Source: Bacillota bacterium (GTDB lineage Bacteria; Bacillota; Dehalobacteriia; UBA4068). From it: 64,000 nucleotides of DNA. This document shows positions 46,381 through 55,554 of the stretch, one piece after another (positions within the stretch are counted from its first letter, which is position 1; every line of letters begins with the position of its first letter). Below the pieces are notes generated by a model, which saw only the letters and a program-made list of their open reading frames with translations, had not been told where the DNA came from and did not search any database. The stretch lies in contig JAUNBC010000001.1 of NCBI GenBank assembly GCA_030527285.1, forward strand, positions 68,445-132,444. Reading direction: 5' to 3'. Position numbers and translations under genes: made by a program.

Positions 46381-49170
46381 ATGGCAGATATCGTCATCAT
46401 CGACATCGAGACCAGCGGTCTGGACGCGGAACGCGAGCAGATCATCGAGCTGGCGGCGGTCAAAGTACGCCGCGGATTGATCGTGGACAGTTTCTCCTCG
46501 CTGGTAGCCTGCGAACGCTGCTTGAGCGAGGAGATCGTGGCGCTGACCGGCATCAGCGAGGAAATGCTGATCGGTCAGCCGGCTGTGGAAGAGGTGATAG
46601 CGCGGCTGGAGCAATTCGTCGGCGATGCGGCGATCGGCGCGCATAACGCCGGCTTCGATCGCGGCTTCGTGCAGCGTGCATGGGCGGATCAGCGGCCATG
46701 GCTGGATACGATCACATTGGCGCAGATCGTCTATCCGTGCAGCTCGTCCTATTCCCTGGCCTGGCTGTGCGACAGCCTCGGCATCGACAATCGCTCCGCG
46801 CATCGCGCGCTGGGCGACGCTATGGCAACCGCCGAGCTGTATATACTGCTGGAGAAGGGGCTGGCGGCGCTGCCGCCGCGCGCCAAGGAGGATCTGCTGC
46901 AATTAGCCGGCGACGAGGATACGCCGCTCGGCGAGCTGCTGCGCCGTCATTGCCGCGTCAAGGCCTCGGACAGCGTGGACGGCGGGCGCGTCGGCAAACG
47001 CGAAGCAACGCCGCGCCGCCGTGAGAGCGGCGAGTACAGCGTGTCCAAGGACGATATCGCCAGCTATATCTCAGCCGACGCCGAGCATCAGCAGCGTATC
47101 GAGGGCTTTGAATTTCGACCGCAGCAGCTGGAAATGTCCTGCGCTGTGGCTGACGCTTTGAACGAGCGCGAATATTTGCTGGTCGAGGCTGGTACGGGTA
47201 CGGGCAAGTCGCTGGCCTATTTGCTGCCGTCGGCGCTGTTCGCGCTGGGCAGCGGCAATCAGGTGGCGATATCCACGCATACGCGCAATTTACAGGAGCA
47301 ATTGCTGAACAAGGATATACCGATGCTGGCCAAGCTGCTGGACCGGCCGCTGCGCGCCGCGCTGCTCAAGGGGCGCGGCAATTATCTGTGTAAGCGGCTA
47401 TATAAGTATCTGCTCAAAGAACCGCCGGAAAATCTGCGCTATTTTCTGATGCGCGTGGCCGTATGGTCGGCATTGTCGGCTACCGGCGACGGCGGCGAGA
47501 TGGGCGTCAACGCTTATGAGCGCTGGAAATGGCAGCGGCTTTGCGCCTCGCGGGAGAATTGCGCGCCCTTTTGCCCTTATTCGCGCAACGGCGCCTGCTA
47601 TGTGCAGCAGGCGCGCTTGGCGGCAGCGGCGGCGGATATACTGATACTCAACCATTCGCTGCTGATCGCCAATGCGGCGATAGAGAAGGGCTTTTTGCCG
47701 GCGCTGCCTTTTTTGATCGTCGATGAAGCGCAGCATTTAGAAGGCGCGGCCGAGGATCAATTATCCTCGCAGATCGATTTCTATGCGATACTGAACCTGC
47801 TCGCGCGCCTGCGGCGGCGGGAGAAGGGCAGGGCGGCAGGCAGCATCGTTACGCTGCGTAAACGGCTGGACGACGTGTTCCTCGACAGCCAATTACGCGA
47901 AACGGCGCTCACGGTGCTGGACGGCCTGGAGAGCTCGCTGGATAATACGGTGGAGCTGGCGGAGCGATTTTTTTTACTGATCGCCGAGTATTTCAAGCCG
48001 CAGTTGAGCCGCGCCGACTATTTCCCTCTCAAACAGCGTGTGCTCGATGATTATCGGGAGAGCGAGGCCTGGCAGGATATCAGCGAGCGCGGCCGCGAGC
48101 TGATAAACGCGCTGACCGGCGCGCATAAGCAATGCTTCCGTCTCTGGGACTTGCTGAGCGGCGCGGAGGAGCAGCGGGAGGAGGAGCAGCCGCGCGCCGC
48201 TGATGGCGCGGAGGACGTATACGCCGCCGGCTTGCATTGCCGCGAATTGGCGCAGACCCTGGAATTATGCTTGGACGGCGACGATAATTACGTAATATGG
48301 ATAGAGTTTGCCGATAAGGACAAAAAACCGTCGCTGAACGCCGCGCCGGTAGAGCTGAATGAGCTGCTCAACTATTGCTTGTATCAGAATACCGAGGCGC
48401 TGGTAATGACCTCGGCCACTCTGTCCGCCGGACGCGGCGGCTTCAGCTTCTTCAAAAAGCGGCTCGGTTTGGATCTGACGGATAAACCGCTGACGGAATT
48501 GGTATTAAGCTCGCCCTTCTATTATCGTGAGCAGGCCTTATGCGCCATAGTCAACGATCTGCCCGATTGGAGCAATTGCGGCGACGCTATCGCCGCGCCA
48601 CAGATCGCGCAGACCTTGCTCAAGCTGCTCAGCGCTTCCCAAGGGCGGGCGATAGTGCTGTTTACCTCGCATCAGCAGTTGAATAACGTCTATCAGCAGA
48701 TCAAAACGCCGCTGGCGCAGCGGGGGATAACGGTGCTGGCGCATGGCGCGAGCGGCGATCCTTCGCATTTGCTGCAGCGGCTGAAAAAAGAACGGCAATG
48801 CTGTATCCTCGGAGCGAACAGCTTCTGGGAAGGCGTTGACGTACTGGGCGAGGCGCTGTCGCTGATCGTGGTAGTGCGGCTGCCTTTCTGGCCGCCTAAT
48901 TCACCGATCGCCGCCTCGCGGATGGAGCGCATCGAGCAATCCGGCGGCTCATCTTTTGCCGAATATAGCTTGCCGCAAGCGCTGATCCGCTTCAAGCAGG
49001 GCTTCGGCCGTTTGATACGCTCCGATAAGGATAGCGGCGTGTTCTGCGTGCTCGACAGGCGCATCATCGAGAAAAGCTACGGGCGCAGCTTCATCAAGTC
49101 GCTGCCCGATATGGAGGTCGTGATCGGCGGCAGCGACGAGATCGCGGCGCAGATCAAAAAGCGGATATAG
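46381..49170 (+). CDS. dinG: DinG-type ATP-dependent helicase with N-terminal 3'-5' exonuclease domain
   Basis: A protein of 929 residues. An N-terminal DEDD exonuclease domain (VIIDIETSGLDAEREQIIELAAV, GAHNAGFDRGF, HRALGDAMATAELY) is fused to an XPD-like helicase with Walker A EAGTGTGKSLAYLLP near residue 270 and box II FLIVDEAQHLEG (DEAQ). Four cysteines lie where the XPD/DinG Fe-S cluster sits: C337 (NYLCKRLY), then ENC, PFC and GAC in the next 70 residues. Motif VI is LPQALIRFKQGFGRLIRS. The exonuclease fusion is the Bacillota form. The role is unwinding of R-loops and damaged DNA. Confidence 0.93.
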   Translation: MADIVIIDIETSGLDAEREQIIELAAVKVRRGLIVDSFSSLVACERCLSEEIVALTGISEEMLIGQPAVEEVIARLEQFVGDAAIGAHNAGFDRGFVQRAWADQRPWLDTITLAQIVYPCSSSYSLAWLCDSLGIDNRSAHRALGDAMATAELYILLEKGLAALPPRAKEDLLQLAGDEDTPLGELLRRHCRVKASDSVDGGRVGKREATPRRRESGEYSVSKDDIASYISADAEHQQRIEGFEFRPQQLEMSCAVADALNEREYLLVEAGTGTGKSLAYLLPSALFALGSGNQVAISTHTRNLQEQLLNKDIPMLAKLLDRPLRAALLKGRGNYLCKRLYKYLLKEPPENLRYFLMRVAVWSALSATGDGGEMGVNAYERWKWQRLCASRENCAPFCPYSRNGACYVQQARLAAAAADILILNHSLLIANAAIEKGFLPALPFLIVDEAQHLEGAAEDQLSSQIDFYAILNLLARLRRREKGRAAGSIVTLRKRLDDVFLDSQLRETALTVLDGLESSLDNTVELAERFFLLIAEYFKPQLSRADYFPLKQRVLDDYRESEAWQDISERGRELINALTGAHKQCFRLWDLLSGAEEQREEEQPRAADGAEDVYAAGLHCRELAQTLELCLDGDDNYVIWIEFADKDKKPSLNAAPVELNELLNYCLYQNTEALVMTSATLSAGRGGFSFFKKRLGLDLTDKPLTELVLSSPFYYREQALCAIVNDLPDWSNCGDAIAAPQIAQTLLKLLSASQGRAIVLFTSHQQLNNVYQQIKTPLAQRGITVLAHGASGDPSHLLQRLKKERQCCILGANSFWEGVDVLGEALSLIVVVRLPFWPPNSPIAASRMERIEQSGGSSFAEYSLPQALIRFKQGFGRLIRSDKDSGVFCVLDRRIIEKSYGRSFIKSLPDMEVVIGGSDEIAAQIKKRI

Positions 49171-49230
49171 AAATAAGAGGAACATTTTGCGCGGCGCAAC
49201 ATATGATATAAAAAAACGGAGGTCGCCGCG

Positions 49231-49311
49231 ATGAAGATTTACTATATAAAACTGCCGCAACCGGTCAAGAAAGTGTTAGCTATAAGGCAGCAGAAAAAGA
49301 GCGGGGATTAG
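49231..49311 (+). CDS. spoVM: SpoVM-like 26-residue sporulation peptide
   Basis: The peptide begins MKIYYIKLPQPVKKV and ends with QQKKSGD. Bacillus subtilis SpoVM is also 26 residues and begins MKFYTIKLP; residues 1, 2, 4 and 6-9 match, including Pro9, which SpoVM needs to recognise the convex forespore membrane. ACGGAGG stands eight bases before the ATG and a terminator follows at once, so it is a free-standing gene. The C-terminal half is more charged than in Bacillus. SpoVM anchors SpoIVA to start the spore coat. Identification rests on length, N-terminus and gene structure. Confidence 0.8.
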   Translation: MKIYYIKLPQPVKKVLAIRQQKKSGD

Positions 49312-49329
49312 CCATTATCCCCGCTTTTG
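49294..49329 (+). terminator. Terminator after the SpoVM-like gene
   Basis: AGCGGGGAT (49300-49308) pairs with ATCCCCGCT (49317-49325), followed by TTT. The stem includes the last codons and the stop lies in the loop. An AAAAAG tract precedes it, so it may also serve the convergent gene on the right. Confidence 0.75.
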
Positions 49330-49339
49330 CGCGGCCGCG

Positions 49340-49705
49340 TCAACGGATACCGAATACGCCGCCGATCATGCCGCAGAGCATAAAATACACGCATTTCGCC
49401 GGCAGCTCCGTGACCGTGGTCGAGCCGAACAGCAGCATCACCAGCAATAGCAGCGCCGCCGTCAACAGGCCGATCAGCAGTCCGTGGCGTTTGCTCACAT
49501 AGCCGGCCACCGCGCCGCCGGCGAAAACGCCGAGCGCATTGATAACGATGGCCAGCCCCGGCAAAACGCTTTCGCTCAGCGGCGTCAGCTGCACGATCAG
49601 CGCCGCCGGCAGCGAGAGCAGCAGCATCAGTAGAATAGCGGCGATCAGGCCGTAGGCGACGCTTTTGGCGCTATGTAAAAAGAAACTATTGGCAGTATCC
49701 GGCAT
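49340..49705 (-). CDS. TIGR04086-like small membrane protein
   Basis: A protein of 121 residues with four hydrophobic helices (SVAYGLIAAILLMLLLSLPAALIV, GLAIVINALGVFAGGAVAGYV, GLLIGLLTAALLLLVMLLFG and KCVYFMLCGMIGGVFGI). This glycine-rich four-helix layout matches the TIGR04086 family common in spore-forming Bacillota. Its function is unknown. TTTTTTGGAGGACTT precedes the start on the minus strand. Confidence 0.75.
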   Translation of the reverse strand: MPDTANSFFLHSAKSVAYGLIAAILLMLLLSLPAALIVQLTPLSESVLPGLAIVINALGVFAGGAVAGYVSKRHGLLIGLLTAALLLLVMLLFGSTTVTELPAKCVYFMLCGMIGGVFGIR

Positions 49706-49760
49706 AAGTCCTCCAAAAAATGGGTTTGCTTAATAGTATGCTTTAACTTTGGCGATATGC

Positions 49761-49789
49761 TTGACGATAGCCGTCAAAAAGAATACAAT
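49761..49789 (+). promoter_or_regulatory. Sigma-A promoter of folE
   Basis: TTGACG at 49761-49766 and TACAAT at 49784-49789 are separated by exactly 17 bases. It lies 58 bases before the folE start codon. Confidence 0.75.
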
Positions 49790-49846
49790 TAGGATAATCG
49801 CATCGGCTCTGCGTGCGGTGCGACGGAGAGCAGCAGGAGGAAGCAC

Positions 49847-50419
49847 ATGAGCAAGCAGCAAATGGACAAGCAGCGTATCGCGGCCGCAGTGCGCGAGATC
49901 ATCGAGGCGGTGGGCGAGGACCCTGATCGCGAGGGTCTGCTGCGCACGCCGCAGCGCGTGGCCGATATGTATGCGGAAATATTAGACGGTATTGGCGAGG
50001 ATCCGACCAAGCACTTGATCACCCAATTTACCGAGGATAAGCATGGTGAAATGGTGATCGTGCGCGATATACCCTTTTCTTCGATCTGCGAGCATCATCT
50101 GCTGCCCTTTATCGGTAAGGCGCATGTCGCCTATATACCCGAGGGCGGACGCATCACCGGCCTGTCGAAGATCGCCCGCGTCATTGAAGGCTATTCGCAT
50201 CGCCCGCAATTACAGGAGCGGCTGACTACCGAGATCGCCGACGCGTTGATGAGTACGCTCAAGCCGCAGGGCGTTCTGGTGATCTTGGAGGCCGAGCATC
50301 TGTGCATGAGCATTCGCGGCGTGAAAAAGCCCGGTACGCAGACCGTCACCTCGGCGGTGCGCGGCTGCTTCCATGTCGGAGCGACGCGCAGCGAAGCCTT
50401 GAGCCTGATCAGGTCATAA
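49847..50419 (+). CDS. folE: GTP cyclohydrolase I
   Basis: A protein of 190 residues. Motifs include [81 protein letters not shown] and [26 protein letters not shown]. Two Cys and a His bind catalytic zinc. It converts GTP to dihydroneopterin triphosphate, the first step to folate or to queuosine. AGCAGGAGGAAGCAC precedes the start. Other folate genes are not adjacent. Confidence 0.96.
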   Translation: MSKQQMDKQRIAAAVREIIEAVGEDPDREGLLRTPQRVADMYAEILDGIGEDPTKHLITQFTEDKHGEMVIVRDIPFSSICEHHLLPFIGKAHVAYIPEGGRITGLSKIARVIEGYSHRPQLQERLTTEIADALMSTLKPQGVLVILEAEHLCMSIRGVKKPGTQTVTSAVRGCFHVGATRSEALSLIRS

Positions 50420-50440
50420 GCCAAATAAGCGGAGCGTGCT

Positions 50441-51025
50441 ATGAGCAAAAAAGAGCTAAGCAGCGATAAAAAAAAGACTAAGCGCAAGCAGGGCTTCGGC
50501 GCCGCCGTCAAGGAAATGCTGATCATCATCGCGATGGCCGTAGCCATCGCCGCAGTGATCAAACTGTTCCTCTTTGATACGCGCATCATTCCCACCACCT
50601 CGATGACGCCCACCATAAGTGTCAATGACAGGATTGTCATGAGCCGTCTCAGCTACGCCTTTGGCAGCGTGCCGGAGCGCGGCGATATCGTGGTATTCAC
50701 CGCGCCGGAGGAGCTGAGCATGAAGGACGACCTGGTCAAACGCGTTATCGGTCTGCCCGGCGATACGATAGAGATCAAGGACGGCCTGGTCTATATCAAC
50801 GGAGAGCCTTATGCCGAGGATTATCTGCTGGAGCCGCCGTATTACTACATGGAGCCGCTGACCGTGCCCGAGGGCTGCTATTTCATGCTCGGAGATAACC
50901 GCAACGGCAGTAATGACGGGCATTTGTGGAGCGAGAAATTCGTGCCGCTCGATGATATAAAGGGCAAGGCGCTGTTCTGCTATTGGCCGCTGAGCCGCTT
51001 TGGCTCCCTGCAAAGCGAGGAGTGA
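50441..51025 (+). CDS. lepB: Type I signal peptidase
   Basis: A protein of 194 residues. A basic cytoplasmic N-terminus and one membrane helix (MLIIIAMAVAIAAVIKLFLF) precede the catalytic Ser54 in IIPTTSMTPTISVNDRIVM and Lys100 in DLVKRVIGLPGDTI. Later boxes are YFMLGDNRNGSNDGHLW. It cuts signal peptides from exported proteins. The single helix is the Gram-positive layout. Confidence 0.95.
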   Translation: MSKKELSSDKKKTKRKQGFGAAVKEMLIIIAMAVAIAAVIKLFLFDTRIIPTTSMTPTISVNDRIVMSRLSYAFGSVPERGDIVVFTAPEELSMKDDLVKRVIGLPGDTIEIKDGLVYINGEPYAEDYLLEPPYYYMEPLTVPEGCYFMLGDNRNGSNDGHLWSEKFVPLDDIKGKALFCYWPLSRFGSLQSEE

Positions 51026-51027
51026 CT

Positions 51028-51789
51028 ATGAGAATACTGATCACAAATGACGATGGCCTGCATTCCGCTGGCTTGGCGATAGTGGCCGAACGGCTGGCGG
51101 ATATCGCCGAGCTGTATATCGCCGCGCCGCTGAGCGAACGTAGCGGTTCCGGTCACGGTTTGACCGTGCATACGCCGCTGCGCGCCTATCGCCGTCCGCT
51201 GCCGGGTATCTGCGAGCGGGCATGGGCGGTGGACGGCTATCCGGCGGATTGCGTTAAGCTGGCCTTTGAGCAGCTGATGCCCGAGCCGGCGGATATCGTG
51301 GTTTCCGGCATCAATCATGGCGGCAATCTCGGCACAGATATCATCTATTCCGGCACCGTGGCCGGCGCTTTGGAGGGTTATCTGTACGGCGCGTCGGCGA
51401 TCGCCGTTTCCGAGACAGGTATGCGGCGCGAGCGCGGCAGCGGCAATTTCACCTATGCCGCCGAGCTGGTGCGCGAGATCTGCCTTGACTGGCAGGCGGC
51501 GGGCTTTGAGCCGCATCAGATCTGGAATATCAACGTGCCGGGCAGCGTTCCGCAAGATATCAAAGGGCGCAAATTTACCTATATGGGCCGCCGCTGGTAT
51601 TCCAAGGCTTACGACGTGCGCGAGGATCCCAATGGCCGCCCCTATTACTGGCTATGCGGCTCCGTGGACGACAGCGCTTGCGGCGCAGGCAGCGATATCG
51701 AAGCCTGCAACAGCGGCTATGTGTCATTGACGCCCTTAGACGGCGATCTTACCAACTATCAGCGGCTGGAGCAGCTCAAGGGCGTTTGA
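51028..51789 (+). CDS. surE: 5'/3'-nucleotidase SurE
   Basis: A protein of 253 residues. It starts MRILITNDDGLHSAGL with the metal-binding NDD; later motifs are APLSERSGSGHGLT, GYPADCVKLAFEQ, VVSGINHGGNLGTDIIYSGTVAGALEG and WNINVPG. It dephosphorylates nucleoside monophosphates, with a role in stationary-phase survival. The ATG at 51028 lies behind GCGAGGAGTGACT, two bases after lepB. Its end overlaps the convergent spoVB gene by 14 bases. Confidence 0.95.
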   Translation: MRILITNDDGLHSAGLAIVAERLADIAELYIAAPLSERSGSGHGLTVHTPLRAYRRPLPGICERAWAVDGYPADCVKLAFEQLMPEPADIVVSGINHGGNLGTDIIYSGTVAGALEGYLYGASAIAVSETGMRRERGSGNFTYAAELVREICLDWQAAGFEPHQIWNINVPGSVPQDIKGRKFTYMGRRWYSKAYDVREDPNGRPYYWLCGSVDDSACGAGSDIEACNSGYVSLTPLDGDLTNYQRLEQLKGV

Positions 51790-53269
51790 GCCGCAAGCCG
51801 CCTAAGGCGAACAGCGTCAGCGCGTATACCGCCGCCATCATCGCCGCGACGAGCAGGGCGGCGGTATTACTCTGCCCCGACGGCAGCAGCAGCCATGCCG
51901 TCAGCGCCGCCGCAACGGCTGCAGCCGGACGCAGCAGCGTTTGCCACCAGCGGATGCGGATATGGGCGATGCGCAGTATTTGCGCGCAGTTGAGGATAAA
52001 GCCGCCGCACCAGGCGACGATCACCGCTATTGCCGCGCCGAGTATGCCTAATTGCGGCAGCGTGGTCAGCAGCAGCACGCCGGCGAGCAGTATCACGCCG
52101 CCGATGATATTGTTCAGCAGCAGGATGCGCGCCGCGCCCAGGCCTTGCAACACGCTGGCGGCTGTGATCTGTAAATAGAGAAAGACGCCGCCTATCGCCA
52201 GCAGCCGTAATATAGGCGCGGCCAAAGGCGCGGTGAACACCGCCGCGCACAGCTGCTCGGCGAAACAGTACAACAGCAGCATACAGGGCAGGGTAAAGGT
52301 GACGGCGGCCTCGAAGGCGTCGTTGACGCGCCGCTGCAGCAGCAGCCGCCCCTGCGGGTCGCGGCTCATGCTTTCCGCTACCGCCGGCAGCACCGATACG
52401 GTCAGCGCCGCCGTGAACACGCCCGGCAAATGCAGCAGCGACATCGCCACGCCGGCAAAGCGGCCGTAGATCTCGGTGGCGGCGCGCGTATCCCAGCCGG
52501 CTGCTTGCAGGCTGAGCGGGATCAGGAAGGCTTGCAGCATCAGCACGATGCTTGATACCAGTCGTCCGCCGGTGGTCGGCAGGCCGAAGGATAGTATATC
52601 GCGCAGCTGCGAGGAACGCAGCGCCGCCCCGCGATGACGCAGCCGCCCGCGGCGCGCGCAGATCAGCAGGCACAGCAGGCCGGCCGTTTCGCCGCAAACG
52701 GTGGCGACGGAGGTCGCGCCGACGGCGATCTCGACGCTGCGGTCGCAGAGCAGCTTGGCCAGCCAGATACCGCAAACGACGCGCAGCAGCTGCTCGACGT
52801 TTTGACTGAGCGCCAGCGTCGATACCTGCCGCACGCCTTGGAAATAGCCGCGATACGCGGAGGCGGCGCTAATGATGAAGATCGCCGGCAGCAGCAGCTT
52901 GAAGCACAAGTAAATGCGCGTATCGGGTACAAAATTGCGGATCAGGAAGGCGGACAGCATATAGCCGAGCGCGGTGACCAGCAGCCCGCTCAGCAGCAGC
53001 AGCCGCAATCCGGTCTGGAAATATGCGTCGCGCTTGCTGCGGCGCGCGGCGATCAGCTGCGACAGCGCCGGCTGCACGCCCAGCCCGCCGACTACCAGCA
53101 GCAGCGAGAACAGCGGCGTGACCATTTCGATCAGTCCCATCGCCTCCACGCCGAGCGTGCGCACTAAAACGATACGATAAAAGAAGCCGAGCCCCTTGAC
53201 GAAGATATTCGAGGCCAGCAGTAACGCTGTGCCGTATAGCAAGCCTTGTTTCGCGCGTTCGCCTAACAT
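51776..53269 (-). CDS. spoVB: SpoVB/MurJ-type lipid flippase (MOP superfamily)
   Basis: A protein of about 497 residues with roughly 14 helices. The N-terminal GLLYGTALLLASNIFVKGLGFFYRIVLVRTLG and the segment ISAASAYRGYFQGVRQVSTLALSQNVEQLLRVVCG are the SpoVB signature. SpoVB and its relatives flip lipid-linked peptidoglycan or polysaccharide precursors; in Bacillus it is needed for spore cortex. The start at MLGERAKQ (53269) is a judgement; the ribosome site is weak and a TTG at 53329 would add 20 residues. A housekeeping MurJ role cannot be excluded. Confidence 0.85.
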   Translation of the reverse strand: MLGERAKQGLLYGTALLLASNIFVKGLGFFYRIVLVRTLGVEAMGLIEMVTPLFSLLLVVGGLGVQPALSQLIAARRSKRDAYFQTGLRLLLLSGLLVTALGYMLSAFLIRNFVPDTRIYLCFKLLLPAIFIISAASAYRGYFQGVRQVSTLALSQNVEQLLRVVCGIWLAKLLCDRSVEIAVGATSVATVCGETAGLLCLLICARRGRLRHRGAALRSSQLRDILSFGLPTTGGRLVSSIVLMLQAFLIPLSLQAAGWDTRAATEIYGRFAGVAMSLLHLPGVFTAALTVSVLPAVAESMSRDPQGRLLLQRRVNDAFEAAVTFTLPCMLLLYCFAEQLCAAVFTAPLAAPILRLLAIGGVFLYLQITAASVLQGLGAARILLLNNIIGGVILLAGVLLLTTLPQLGILGAAIAVIVAWCGGFILNCAQILRIAHIRIRWWQTLLRPAAAVAAALTAWLLLPSGQSNTAALLVAAMMAAVYALTLFALGGLRLKRP

Positions 53270-53388
53270 GCTAAAGAATATGAGCGGCGCGGGAAAAATA
53301 TTTGATAAAAAAAGGATTTTGCCTGTCAATAGATAATATTAACTGTTGGCATTAATAGATAATTAAGCCTTTGAAGGAGGATGTATTT

Positions 53389-55431
53389 ATGAAGGTCTAC
53401 CCGTCAGAGAAAGTCCGCAACGTCGGTATCGTCGCGCATCAGGGCGCGGGCAAAACCTCGCTGACCGAGGCGATGCTGTTCAATACCGGCGCTATCAGCC
53501 GCTTGGGCAAGGTCGAGGACGGTAACACTGTCGCCGACTATCATCCGGAGGAGTTGAAGCGTAAAAGCACCGTCAACACCTCATTAGTAGCCTGCGAATG
53601 GCGCGATCATAAGATCAACGTGCTCGACGTTCCCGGCTTTACCGATTTCTTTGGCGAGGTTTCCAGCGTTTTGCGCGTCGCCGACAGTTTGGTGATGGTC
53701 TTGGACGCCGTCTCCGGCGTGGAAGTGTCCACGGAGATCATCTGGGAGCTGGCCGACGACAAAAATCTTCCTCTGATCGGTTTTGTCAACAGATTAGATA
53801 AAGAAAACGCTGATTTCCATAAGGCGTATGAGTCGATGAAAGAAACTCTGACACGGCAGATCGTGCCGGTACAGCTGCCGATCGGCAAAGAGGCCGGTTT
53901 TAAGGGCATGGTCGATCTGATCACGCTCAAGGCTTATGAGTACAGCGGCGGCAAGGCCAAGGAAGTGCCTGTGCCCGCCGATATGCAGGCCGATATCGAC
54001 CAATACCGCGAAGCGATGATCGAAGCCGCCGCCGAAGGCGAGGACGAGATCATGATGAAGTATCTGGACGGCGGCGAATTGACGCAGGACGAGATCATCC
54101 TCGGCCTTAAAGAAGGCGTGAAGAACGCCAAGGTGGTTCCGGTATTATGCGGTTCCGCTACCGCTAATATCGGCGCGGACCGCCTGCTCGATCTGCTGGT
54201 CGATTTTGCGCCCTCGCCATTGGCTTTCCTCGATGAAAAGGCCGCCAGCCAACCGACTGCGGTGCTGGTATTTAAGACCATGGCCGACCAGTTCGTAGGC
54301 CGCATCAGCATGTTTAAGGTTTTCTCCGGCAAGATCAAGGGCGATTCCGTTCTCTATAACGCCAACAAAAAGGTCGATGAAAAGGTCTCGCAGCTTTCGA
54401 CGCTGCAAGGCAAATCCGCGCTCAATCTGCCCGAGTTTGCGCTCGGCGATATCGGCACCGTCAGCAAGCTGACCCAAACCACCACCGGCGATACCTTGAC
54501 CACGCGCGACAGCGGCGTCCTGCTCGAAGGCATAGACTTCGCCGAGCCGAATCTGACCATCGCCATCGTGCCCAAGACCAAGGCCGACGAGGACAAGCTG
54601 GGCAACGCCATCAACCGCCTGCTGGAAGAAGATCCGACGCTGCGCTATGAAAAGAGCGCCGAGACCCGTCAGACGCTGCTCACCGGCATGGGCGAGGCGC
54701 ATATCAATATCGTCATCGACCGCCTGAGCAATAAGTTCGGCGTAGCGGTCGATCCGGTGGAGATCAAGCTGCCGTACCGCGAGACGATCCGCGGCAGCGC
54801 GCAGGGCATCGAAGGCAAGCATAAGAAGCAAAGCGGCGGCCACGGCCAATACGGTCATGTCAAGATCGACATTGCCCCCGATTATGATAATGAGTTCACC
54901 TTTGAAGAAAAGATTTTCGGCGGTTCGGTGCCCAAGCAGTATATACCGGCGGTAGAGAAGGGGATGCGCGAGTCGCTGGCCGAGGGCATTCTTGCCGGCT
55001 TTCCTGTAACGAATATCAAGATCACGCTGGTAGACGGCTCCTATCATGACGTGGACTCCTCGGAAATGGCCTTCAAGATCGCGGCCAATCTCGCCTTCAA
55101 GAAGGGCTGCGAGCAGGCCAAGCCGGTATTGCTGGAGCCGGTGATGGACGTTGATATCCTCGTGCCCGATCAGTACATGGGCGATATCATGGGCGATATG
55201 AACACCAAGCGCGGCCGCATCATGGGTATGGAGAAGCAGGGCAAGCGTCAGCTGATCCATGCGCAGGCTCCGCTGTCGGAAATGCATCGCTACGCTATCG
55301 ACCTGCGTTCGATCACGCAGGGCCGCGGCAAATTCACGATGAAGTTCTCCCGCTATGAGGAAGTGCCGGCTAATATCGCCGATAAGGTGATCGCCGCCGC
55401 CCGCGCTGAGAAAGAAGCGGAAAAAGACTGA
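53389..55431 (+). CDS. Elongation factor G-like GTPase (EF-G2 type)
   Basis: A protein of 680 residues with the five EF-G domains. The G motifs depart from canonical EF-G: G1 is VAHQGAGKTSLTEAML, switch I has KRKSTVNTS instead of RGITI, G3 is LDVPGFTDF (canonical DTPGHVDF) and G4 is VNRLDKENAD instead of NKMD. This matches the second EF-G family found in Thermus and many Bacillota, not the main factor encoded with rpsL/rpsG. Its role in translation is less clear. AAGGAGGATGTATTT precedes the ATG at 53389; a strong terminator follows. Confidence 0.9.
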   Translation: MKVYPSEKVRNVGIVAHQGAGKTSLTEAMLFNTGAISRLGKVEDGNTVADYHPEELKRKSTVNTSLVACEWRDHKINVLDVPGFTDFFGEVSSVLRVADSLVMVLDAVSGVEVSTEIIWELADDKNLPLIGFVNRLDKENADFHKAYESMKETLTRQIVPVQLPIGKEAGFKGMVDLITLKAYEYSGGKAKEVPVPADMQADIDQYREAMIEAAAEGEDEIMMKYLDGGELTQDEIILGLKEGVKNAKVVPVLCGSATANIGADRLLDLLVDFAPSPLAFLDEKAASQPTAVLVFKTMADQFVGRISMFKVFSGKIKGDSVLYNANKKVDEKVSQLSTLQGKSALNLPEFALGDIGTVSKLTQTTTGDTLTTRDSGVLLEGIDFAEPNLTIAIVPKTKADEDKLGNAINRLLEEDPTLRYEKSAETRQTLLTGMGEAHINIVIDRLSNKFGVAVDPVEIKLPYRETIRGSAQGIEGKHKKQSGGHGQYGHVKIDIAPDYDNEFTFEEKIFGGSVPKQYIPAVEKGMRESLAEGILAGFPVTNIKITLVDGSYHDVDSSEMAFKIAANLAFKKGCEQAKPVLLEPVMDVDILVPDQYMGDIMGDMNTKRGRIMGMEKQGKRQLIHAQAPLSEMHRYAIDLRSITQGRGKFTMKFSRYEEVPANIADKVIAAARAEKEAEKD

Positions 55432-55456
55432 TCTTCGAGCAAATACGCATAGCAGT

Positions 55457-55494
55457 AAACCCCCGACGGCGCTGCGCCGTCGGGGGTTTCTTTG
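55457..55494 (+). terminator. Strong terminator after the EF-G-like gene
   Basis: AAACCCCCGACGGCG (55457-55471) pairs with CGCCGTCGGGGGTTT (55475-55489), loop CTG, followed by CTTTG. A perfect 15-bp, GC-rich stem. Confidence 0.92.
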
Positions 55495-55554
55495 CATATG
55501 CGGCGGTGATCGCGCGTAATATCGAATATAGCGATACTATGGGGAGGCGGCGTT

